The translations under genes and the position numbers were made by a program. 8,124 nt of DNA. Source: Flavobacteriaceae bacterium. Lineage in GTDB: Bacteria; Bacteroidota; Bacteroidia; Flavobacteriales; Flavobacteriaceae. The notes beneath the pieces are model-generated. The model saw nothing but the letters and a program-made list of their open reading frames with translations, was not told where the DNA came from and did not search any database. The stretch spans positions 1 through 8,124 of the forward strand of contig WFZY01000254.1 in the NCBI GenBank assembly GCA_015489265.1. Direction: 5' to 3'. Below, piece by piece: positions 1 to 4,187 of this stretch; position 1 is the stretch's first letter; the number at the start of each line of letters is the position of its first letter.

Positions 1-38
1 GGGTTATTTGAGTTGATACTTCGACAAGATCAGTAACC

Positions 39-66
39 GAAGTTAAAAGTGCCAAGTTGAAAGTGC
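39..66 (+). repeat. Period-7 repeat, four NAAGTKN units
   Basis: Four contiguous heptamers in one register: GAAGTTA, AAAGTGC, CAAGTTG, AAAGTGC. They share the word AAGT followed by T or G. The same word, on the same strand, makes up the longer array at 7563-7625 upstream of mfd, so the two sites appear to belong to one repeat family. No coding or regulatory role is visible. Confidence 0.6.
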
Positions 67-106
67 TATTTTGTATTTCATAAATTATTTGGTTATTTGA
101 TAGCCA

Positions 107-127
107 GATGTCCGATGTAGGATGTCG
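107..127 (+). repeat. Period-7 repeat, three GATGTNN units
   Basis: Three contiguous heptamers, GATGTCC, GATGTAG and GATGTCG, differ only at their last two positions. The period matches the other arrays in this window, but the word is different. It sits immediately left of the 129-168 hairpin element. Confidence 0.6.
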
Positions 128-128
128 G

Positions 129-168
129 GGCTTCGGTACATTCCAAACTTCGTTTGGAACACTCAGCC
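129..168. repeat. Hairpin-forming intergenic repeat element
   Basis: A perfect 8-bp stem with a 3-nt loop lies at 141-159 (TTCCAAAC, loop TTC, GTTTGGAA). It is enclosed by an outer GGCT/AGCC pairing (129-132 with 165-168), leaving an asymmetric internal loop of TCGGTACA opposite CACTC. From memory, similar elements (GCTTCGGTACA, a variable hairpin, then CACTCAGCCACC) recur between genes in flavobacterial genomes with different inner stems; I could not check this here. It could help end transcription of the 237-725 gene, but no T-tract follows the stem, so I class it as a repeat. Confidence 0.5.
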
Positions 169-194
169 ACCTTTGATTCTAGTTCAAATAATAT

Positions 195-236
195 TATCTC
201 TTATCTCTCATTCAACTTGTTACTAGCTACTTGATA
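195..236. repeat. Period-7 repeat, six degenerate units ending at a stop codon
   Basis: Six heptamers in register on the plus strand: TATCTCT, TATCTCT, CATTCAA, CTTGTTA, CTAGCTA and CTTGATA. The first two are identical, and the last three fit CTNGNTA. On the minus strand the array starts directly after the TAG stop (237-239) of the T9SS cargo gene, so it forms the start of that gene's 3' untranslated region. The array is degenerate and looks older than the one at 7563-7625. Confidence 0.5.
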
Positions 237-725
237 CTATTCTTTAATAATTTTAAAAGTCTTTTTAAGCTTGTTTTGTCTGTCAATGACTATCAACAGG
301 TATCCGGTTGCAGTTAAGCGGCTGATATCAAAAGTTTGTTTGATGTCTTGGGATTGCCTAAAAAAGATTTGTTTGCCTTGCAAGTTGTACAGATACACTT
401 CATACGTATTGCCACCTTGTGGAAAATTGATGTTAAACTTGTTCGTTACCGGATTGGGATAAACCGATAAACCGGACAAAATGCCATAGTCGGTTATCCC
501 GAGCGCTTCGGTAAGATCCGGTCCGATAAAACCTTCAGACAAATGTATATTGCCTGCATCAGCTTCTTGAACATTAACTTCGCCTACAGTAAATATTACT
601 GTTTGGTTTCCGGATGATCTACTGCCACCCGTAGTAGAAATACTACTTTTCTTAAGGGCAACTTGTGCCGTTGCTACATAGGAAAAGAATAAAATAGTGA
701 TTAATAGTAATGGTTTCATTGTCAT
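237..725 (-). CDS. Small secreted T9SS type A sorting domain protein
   Basis: This 162-residue protein is probably exported by Sec and then carried across the outer membrane by the type IX secretion system. Residues 1-20 form a typical signal peptide (hydrophobic core LLLITILFF, likely cleavage after VATA). Residues about 84-162 form a T9SS C-terminal sorting domain: VYPNPVTNKFNI near 88-99, a YLYNLQGKQI strand near 111-120, a DISRLTATGYLLIV segment near 133-146, and a basic end. The passenger between them is only about 60 residues, rich in Gly, Ser and Thr (STTGGSRSSGN), with a TVGEV strand. It resembles short flavobacterial proteins annotated only by their sorting domain. I chose the ATG at 725 because AGGAAAA lies about 10 nt upstream; a second ATG two codons later is possible. 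It is on the same strand as the bcp operon but 144 bp away. Its function is unknown. Confidence 0.85.
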   Translation of the reverse strand: MTMKPLLLITILFFSYVATAQVALKKSSISTTGGSRSSGNQTVIFTVGEVNVQEADAGNIHLSEGFIGPDLTEALGITDYGILSGLSVYPNPVTNKFNINFPQGGNTYEVYLYNLQGKQIFFRQSQDIKQTFDISRLTATGYLLIVIDRQNKLKKTFKIIKE

Positions 726-782
726 AATTTTTCCTAAAAATTTTTAATAAAATTATGGCAATAATGACTATCAAATTTTATT

Positions 783-814
783 ATTTGACAAACAGCGTAG
801 ATTAGTTTGTAAAT
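783..814 (-). terminator. Weak stem-loop downstream of the bcp operon
   Basis: Pairing of ATTT(G)ACAAAC (783-793) with GTTTGTAAAT (805-814) gives a 10-bp AT-rich stem with one bulged G and an 11-nt loop. It lies about 55 bp beyond the DUF4268 stop and upstream of the T9SS cargo gene, so it could end the bcp operon transcript or mark the upstream region of the next gene. The T-tract is poor. The rest of 726-869 is AT-rich, with no gene and no clean TAnnTTTG box. Confidence 0.25.
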
Positions 815-869
815 AGCATTATCCGGTATATAAACTGCATAAAAGCTTATAAGAAATTGATAAAACCAA

Positions 870-1298
870 TCAGATATTTTTTATAAAATCTTTATAATCA
901 ATAAAAACTGCTTCTAATTTGGGCATGTTTTCATTGAAAAAATTATAGATTTTGAGCCATGAATTTTTGTTGTGAATACTAACACCGGTTAATTCCGTAT
1001 AGATGCGGCAAATCACTTTTCCGTTTTCTAAACGGTGCTCTTTATCAAAAATCAAATCAGGGATTTTTGCTTTTAAAACACTTTGTAAGGATTGAAATTT
1101 GTCAAAATAAGCTTCACGAAACAATGGGTCTTTCATTTCGATATCAATCATCACACGCGCTTTCTTGGTATCGGCATAGAATTTTAAGGACAAATCTTTG
1201 ATTTTGGTGTTGTATAACAACCATTTTCTAGGGAAAGATTTGCCGAAACTGGTCCAAAATTCCTTACGTAAACGGGCGGATTCTTCTTTGCTAAACAA
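870..1298 (-). CDS. DUF4268 domain-containing protein
   Basis: This 142-residue protein matches the DUF4268 family as I recall it in Flavobacteriia. Shared features are an N-terminus SKEESARLRKEFW, a W-L-L-Y core followed by TKIKDLSLKF, a central acidic/aromatic segment (FREAYFDKFQSL), LENGKVICRIY, and GVSIHNKNSWLKIYNFFNENM towards the C-terminus. There is no signal peptide or membrane segment, so it is probably cytoplasmic. The biochemical role is unknown. The start codon is TTG: no ATG exists between the in-frame upstream stop and this position, and the family N-terminus begins here. It lies 14 bp after the DUF2007 gene and is the last gene of the bcp operon. Family assignment is confident; function is not. 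Confidence 0.85.
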   Translation of the reverse strand: MFSKEESARLRKEFWTSFGKSFPRKWLLYNTKIKDLSLKFYADTKKARVMIDIEMKDPLFREAYFDKFQSLQSVLKAKIPDLIFDKEHRLENGKVICRIYTELTGVSIHNKNSWLKIYNFFNENMPKLEAVFIDYKDFIKNI

Positions 1299-1312
1299 TT
1301 GAATCGGAAATT

Positions 1313-1543
1313 TTACTCGAAATTTTCTTCAATTAATTTTTTGGCTGTTTCCACCTGTTCTTCCGGGACCCAAACGGTTACTTCCGCAATGCTTGAATCG
1401 GGAAACATGGCATTGGAATTGACATTTTGTAAATTGACCGGAATCTCATTGATTTCCAATAAATTTTTTACTAATTGGGCTTCCATGCCATCGTCGCAAC
1501 TATAAACTTGTTGCCAATTGTATGTTTGACCTTGATTACTCAT
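1313..1543 (-). CDS. DUF2007 family protein (putative signal-transducing protein)
   Basis: This 76-residue protein has the pattern of DUF2007 (Pfam's 'putative prokaryotic signal transducing protein'). It has an N-terminal strand (QVYSCDDG), a helix MEAQLVKNLLEINEIPV, a central variable loop with a short hydrophobic stretch, then AEVTVWVPEEQVETAKKLIEE. This suggests a small alpha/beta fold in the cytoplasm. No partner or ligand is established, and I do not infer one. The ATG overlaps the end of bcp by 8 nt (ATGAGTAA contains both this start and the bcp stop), so the two are probably translationally coupled. The DUF4268 gene follows 14 bp later. Co-expression with a peroxidase hints at, but does not show, a stress-related role. 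Confidence 0.85.
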   Translation of the reverse strand: MSNQGQTYNWQQVYSCDDGMEAQLVKNLLEINEIPVNLQNVNSNAMFPDSSIAEVTVWVPEEQVETAKKLIEENFE

Positions 1544-1997
1544 AAAGCGCTAATATTTGATTGGTATGTTCTTTGGTTTTAACTTTTTTGATAATGTGTT
1601 CAATCACACCGTTCTCATCTATAATAAATGTAGTTCTGTGCACGCCTTCATATTCCCTGCCGTAGAGTTTTTTGGGTCCCCAAACGCCATAAAGTTTTAT
1701 GATTTTCTTCTCTTCATCGGGGATTAATGAAAATGGTACGGCATATTTTTCTTTAAAACGTTTTTGGCGTTTTTCATCATCGGGACTGACACCCAACACA
1801 TCAAAACCTTTGTTGGTCAGCAAATCATAATGTGTTGCCAAATCAACGGTTTCGGCAGTGCATCCGGGTGTTAAAGCTTTGGGGTAAAAATACAGTATCA
1901 ATTTTTTACCTTTAAAATCAGAAAGTTTTACAAGTTGTCCCATACAATTTCGGGCTTCAAATTCAGGGGCTTTGTCGCCGGACTTCAGATGTGTCAT
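1536..1997 (-). CDS. bcp: Thiol peroxidase of the BCP/PrxQ family
   Basis: This 153-residue peroxiredoxin reduces hydrogen peroxide and organic hydroperoxides in the cytoplasm, normally regenerated by thioredoxin. It has the thioredoxin-like start (GDKAPEFEA), strand LILYFYPK, the active site TPGC with Thr43 and peroxidatic Cys46, FDVLGVSPD, LYGVWGPKKLYGREYEGVHRTTFIID with the conserved Arg near 121, and a C-terminal helix. Length is normal for the family. Oddly, the resolving cysteine found five residues after the peroxidatic one in E. coli BCP (Cys50) is Val51 here (codon GTT at 1847-1845), and the only other cysteine is Cys18. It therefore probably works as a one-Cys enzyme reduced by an external thiol. 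It is first in an operon with the DUF2007 and DUF4268 genes, driven by a TATCTTTG box about 25 bp upstream, and divergent from nth. Confidence 0.95.
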   Translation of the reverse strand: MTHLKSGDKAPEFEARNCMGQLVKLSDFKGKKLILYFYPKALTPGCTAETVDLATHYDLLTNKGFDVLGVSPDDEKRQKRFKEKYAVPFSLIPDEEKKIIKLYGVWGPKKLYGREYEGVHRTTFIIDENGVIEHIIKKVKTKEHTNQILALYE

Positions 1998-2005
1998 AAT
2001 TTATC

Positions 2006-2013
2006 TATTTTTG
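2006..2013 (+). promoter_or_regulatory. Candidate -7 box of the nth promoter
   Basis: TATTTTTG matches the Bacteroidota -7 consensus TAnnTTTG exactly and reads towards nth, whose ATG is at 2038. Transcription would start near 2018-2020, giving an A-rich leader of about 20 nt. I see no convincing -33 TTG at the usual distance. The initiation region overlaps that of the opposing bcp promoter. Confidence 0.6.
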
Positions 2014-2021
2014 CATTCATA

Positions 2022-2029
2022 CAAAGATA
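2022..2029 (-). promoter_or_regulatory. Candidate -7 box of the bcp operon promoter
   Basis: On the minus strand this reads TATCTTTG, an exact TAnnTTTG match, facing bcp (ATG at 1997). A start near 2015-2017 gives a leader of about 20 nt. The same octamer occurs upstream of mfd (7551-7544). The box lies 8 nt from the nth -7 box and points towards it, so RNA polymerase should not occupy both promoters at once. Confidence 0.65.
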
Positions 2030-2037
2030 CAAAATAA

Positions 2038-2658
2038 ATGACCAAAAAAGAAAAAGTACAAATCATAATGGATACTTTGCAAGAATTGTATCCCAATCCA
2101 CCCATACCTTTAGATCATACCAATACTTTTACGTTTTTAATAGCCGTTTTGTTATCGGCACGTACTACGGATGCTATGGTCAATCGTGTCACGCCACAGC
2201 TATTTCAATTAGCTGATAATCCGTATGATATGAAAAAATTAAGTGTAGAACAAATCCGGCAAATCATCAAACCGGTTGGGTTGTCGCCTCAAAAAGCCAA
2301 AGCCATTCACCGCTTATCAGAAATTTTAGTCGATCAATATCAAGGACAAGTACCGGATAGTTTTGAAGCTTTGGAATCACTGCCCGGTGTGGGACACAAA
2401 ACGGCAAGTGTCATTATGAGTCAAGCTTTCGGACAACCGGCATTTCCGATCGATACGCATATCCATCGCTTAATGACGCAATGGGGTTTAACCAGTGGTA
2501 AAAACGTCATACAAACCGAAAAAGATGCCAAGCGGTTATTCCCCAAAGACAAATGGAATGATTTGCATTTGCAGATGATTTATTATGGTCGTGAATATGC
2601 CCCGGCACGTAGTTATAAACCCGAAAAAGATATCATTATGCAGAAAATTGCTCAATAA
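2038..2658 (+). CDS. nth: Endonuclease III, cysteine-free form
   Basis: This 206-residue DNA glycosylase/AP lyase removes oxidised pyrimidines in base excision repair. The helix-hairpin-helix LPGVGHKTASV (115-125) carries the catalytic Lys121, and FPIDTH (137-141) carries catalytic Asp139; these match Lys120 and Asp138 of E. coli Nth. The N-terminal helical region LLSARTTDAMVN (38-49) aligns with E. coli LLSAQATDVSVN but has Arg in place of Gln41. E. coli Nth ends in a 4Fe-4S loop with four cysteines; here the equivalent YYGREYAPARSYKPEKD has none, and the whole protein has no cysteine. It ends soon after this point. I believe cluster-less Nth proteins are common in Flavobacteriia but could not verify this. 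The ATG is the first after the promoter box. It diverges from bcp and is followed by a strong terminator. Confidence 0.95.
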   Translation: MTKKEKVQIIMDTLQELYPNPPIPLDHTNTFTFLIAVLLSARTTDAMVNRVTPQLFQLADNPYDMKKLSVEQIRQIIKPVGLSPQKAKAIHRLSEILVDQYQGQVPDSFEALESLPGVGHKTASVIMSQAFGQPAFPIDTHIHRLMTQWGLTSGKNVIQTEKDAKRLFPKDKWNDLHLQMIYYGREYAPARSYKPEKDIIMQKIAQ

Positions 2659-2661
2659 TAA

Positions 2662-2690
2662 AAAAGCCATCCAAAGAAAAGATGGCTTTT
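2662..2690. terminator. Bidirectional terminator between nth and the LRR gene
   Basis: A perfect 10-bp stem (AAAAGCCATC at 2662-2671, GATGGCTTTT at 2681-2690) with a 9-nt A-rich loop sits 3 bp after the nth stop and 33 bp beyond the stop of the convergent LRR gene. The plus strand ends in TTTT; the minus strand ends in a run of six T. It can serve both converging transcripts. Confidence 0.85.
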
Positions 2691-2723
2691 AGTTTTGGTT
2701 ATTTTAAGTTTATTTTTATCCTA

Positions 2724-3845
2724 TTATTTTTTGATAAACACTTGGTTAATAGCCTTTTTATTGTTCATTAGCTGTATTAGATACATGCCTTCCCTTAAAT
2801 GATTTATTGTAATTGTTTTAGGTTCTTTTGTAATTTTTCCTTGTTGTAAAATAGTTCCTTGTATGTTATAAATACGGTATTCTGTTGCTTGTCCGGTCAA
2901 TATATGCAATTTGTCAAATACCGGATTAGGATATAGTTTAATAGCATTATTTACAATATCTTCCAAACCGGCATCACATTCGGCTTGGTTTGTAACAAAA
3001 TGAGTTTGCGGGTCTATATTTGTCAAATTTTGTTCACACCAAGTAACATCATCCACAAATACGCAATGTAAATCGGGATTGTTTCTGATATCAAAATGCG
3101 CCGGGTCAAGATAAGAGTTATTGCCGTTTTGTATGTGCAATTCGGTTAGTTGATTATTTTGAACACGTAACCAATCCATTTGTCCGTTTTGATCTAAATT
3201 CAGATTGGTTAACTGGTTGTCATAAGCTTCCAATCTATGTAAATTGGTCAAGTTGCTGACATCAAGTTGGCTTATTTGATTGCGAGCGCAGTCTATCCAC
3301 CAAAGATTGGTGTTTACCGAAACATCTAATTGTGTCAGTTGGTTATTGCGACAGTCTAACCGGTATAAATGTGTATTATGTGAAACATCCAGTTGGGTTA
3401 AATGGTTATTAGCAGCAAAAATATATACCAAGTTTGGATTGTTTGACACATCTAATTGGTTAAGTTGGTTCGTCCATATTGACAAATAATATAAATTGGT
3501 ATTTTGACTAATGTCAATATCTGTAAGTTGGTTGTCGGATGCCATGAGTAATTCAAGGTTGAGATTTTGGGTTAAATCCAATGTTGTTATTTGATTGAAA
3601 CTACAACGTAAGTCAGTTAACGCCGCAAAATCTTCAATACCGGTTAAATCGGCAATATTTTGGCTTTCGACATTTAAGACCGTAATGGTGTCAATGGCTG
3701 CTGTTGGCACTTGATGGTCATTCGGAATATCGTCATACGCACTTAATGCCGCTTCAAAATGGACATCGGGAATGGCGGTATAATTGGTTTGCGCTTTCAT
3801 ATCTAATAAAAACAAAATTGTTATAAAAAAAGCATATTTTTTCAT
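2724..3845 (-). CDS. Leucine-rich repeat surface protein with T9SS sorting domain
   Basis: This 373-residue secreted protein has a signal peptide (residues 1-19, hydrophobic core FFITILFLL, likely cut after KAQ). An N-terminal cap, TAIPDVHFEAAL to DLTGIEDFAAL (23-75), is typical of flavobacterial LRR cargo. Eight contiguous 21-residue leucine-rich repeats follow at 76-243, with consensus LxxLxxxxNQLTxLDVSxNTN. A capping segment with Cys261, Cys270 and Cys290 (NPDLHCVFVDDVTWCEQ) comes next. The C-terminal type A sorting domain (about 302-373) contains KLYPNPVFDKLHI and LREGMYLIQL and ends in two lysines. The repeats resemble internalin-type LRRs, which commonly bind proteins or glycans, so an adhesion role is an inference. 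The DNA repeats with a 63-bp period (3117-3620) could allow copy-number change. The Asp at residue 15 inside the signal peptide is slightly unusual. It is convergent with nth; no clean -7 box is visible upstream. Confidence 0.9.
   Translation of the reverse strand: MKKYAFFITILFLLDMKAQTNYTAIPDVHFEAALSAYDDIPNDHQVPTAAIDTITVLNVESQNIADLTGIEDFAALTDLRCSFNQITTLDLTQNLNLELLMASDNQLTDIDISQNTNLYYLSIWTNQLNQLDVSNNPNLVYIFAANNHLTQLDVSHNTHLYRLDCRNNQLTQLDVSVNTNLWWIDCARNQISQLDVSNLTNLHRLEAYDNQLTNLNLDQNGQMDWLRVQNNQLTELHIQNGNNSYLDPAHFDIRNNPDLHCVFVDDVTWCEQNLTNIDPQTHFVTNQAECDAGLEDIVNNAIKLYPNPVFDKLHILTGQATEYRIYNIQGTILQQGKITKEPKTITINHLREGMYLIQLMNNKKAINQVFIKK
3117..3620 (-). repeat. Eight in-frame 63-bp LRR-coding repeats
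   Basis: The LRR units of the 2724-3845 gene are each exactly 21 codons with no insertion between them. Internal units share the motif NQLTQLDVS closely, and the outer units (first and last) are more divergent, as expected for array growth by internal duplication. Confidence 0.75.
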
Positions 3846-3921
3846 AAAAACGTTGTTTTATTGATTAAACAATGCAATATAATCAAAATACAGTCTAATA
3901 TCAATGATTTTTGTCATTTTT

Positions 3922-3936
3922 AAAACCTATGGTTTT
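3922..3936. repeat. Short perfect hairpin beside the structured element
   Basis: AAAACC (3922-3927) pairs with GGTTTT (3931-3936) around a 3-nt loop. It lies 5 bp before the structured element at 3942-4085. Read on the minus strand it ends in TTTT and could weakly end mfd read-through before the LRR gene. Read on the plus strand it could be part of the element's leader. At 15 nt it could also arise by chance. Confidence 0.3.
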
Positions 3937-3941
3937 CCAAA

Positions 3942-4085
3942 GCGTTAGGGATGGAAGCGGTAGCCTGTTGCAGTGTTGCCTGATTGTTTTTTGGCGGGTG
4001 GCGGCGACCACAGGAAGCCCCCGCACCGCCCTAAAAACAACAGTGCAACACCAAACAGCTACAAGCGGACAGCCCGCTCGAACGC
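3942..4085 (+). ncRNA. Long structured RNA element, Flavo-1-like
   Basis: The stretch is far richer in G and C than its surroundings and folds into one long nested stem. Pairings read by eye: 3942-3946 with 4081-4085 (GCGTT/AACGC); 3948-3950 with 4073-4075; GTAGC(C)TGTT at 3960-3969 with 4054-4062; 3973-3979 with 4045-4051 (GTGTTGC/GCAACAC); 3984-3991 with 4033-4040 (8 bp); and 3993-3997 with 4026-4030 (GGCGG/CCGCC). Between the first two stem groups lies an internal loop, ATGGAAGCG opposite AAGCGGACAG. I recall closely similar loop sequences (GATGGAAGCGG and AGCGGACAGC) in abundant intergenic elements of Flavobacterium, where the flanking stem has different bases, and I associate them with the Flavo-1 RNA motif. 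The name is from memory; the fold is seen. The strand is set by that motif. A near-consensus -7 box, GATTTTTG at 3906-3913, precedes it. No protein is encoded here. Confidence 0.6.
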
Positions 4086-4127
4086 CCCCTAAAAAATAAT
4101 TTAACTTCTAATGTTTGCATATTCAAT

Positions 4128-4149
4128 ATTGTTCAATTTGTTGAACAAT
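4128..4149 (-). terminator. Perfect dyad downstream of mfd
   Basis: ATTGTTCAA (4128-4136) and TTGAACAAT (4141-4149) form a perfect 9-bp stem with a 4-nt loop, 38 bp after the mfd stop codon. No T-tract follows on the minus strand, so it is a weak terminator at best. It could instead be an operator or an RNA-processing hairpin. Confidence 0.35.
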
Positions 4150-4187
4150 TTTCATATTACATCGGTATAATCCCAAATTCTTTAAGA

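Larger units (their letters stand above)
1..236. other. Gene-free left flank built from short dispersed repeats
   Basis: No convincing gene lies here. From left to right I see: a segment at 18-37 resembling a dispersed repeat I recall from Bacteroidota genomes (core ACTTCGACAAG); heptamers of type NAAGTKN at 39-66; three GATGTNN heptamers at 107-127; a hairpin element at 129-168; and six heptamers at 195-236 that end exactly where the stop codon of the leftward gene begins. No promoter box or T-rich terminator stands out. The stretch lies downstream of the 237-725 gene on the minus strand, so that transcript's 3' end would run into it. The individual repeats are listed separately. Confidence 0.6.

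Noticed and set aside
1935..2216. Plus-strand frame spanning the bcp start and the nth start
   Set aside because: It overlaps two well-supported genes and the divergent promoter region, with no recognisable protein features.
3117..3620. CRISPR or minisatellite from the 63-bp periodicity
   Set aside because: The periodicity is fully explained by in-frame leucine-rich repeats in an intact coding gene.
3911..4099. Plus-strand reading frame of 62 codons
   Set aside because: It lies across the structured element; the composition reflects its GC-rich stems, and no domain or credible start signal is present.
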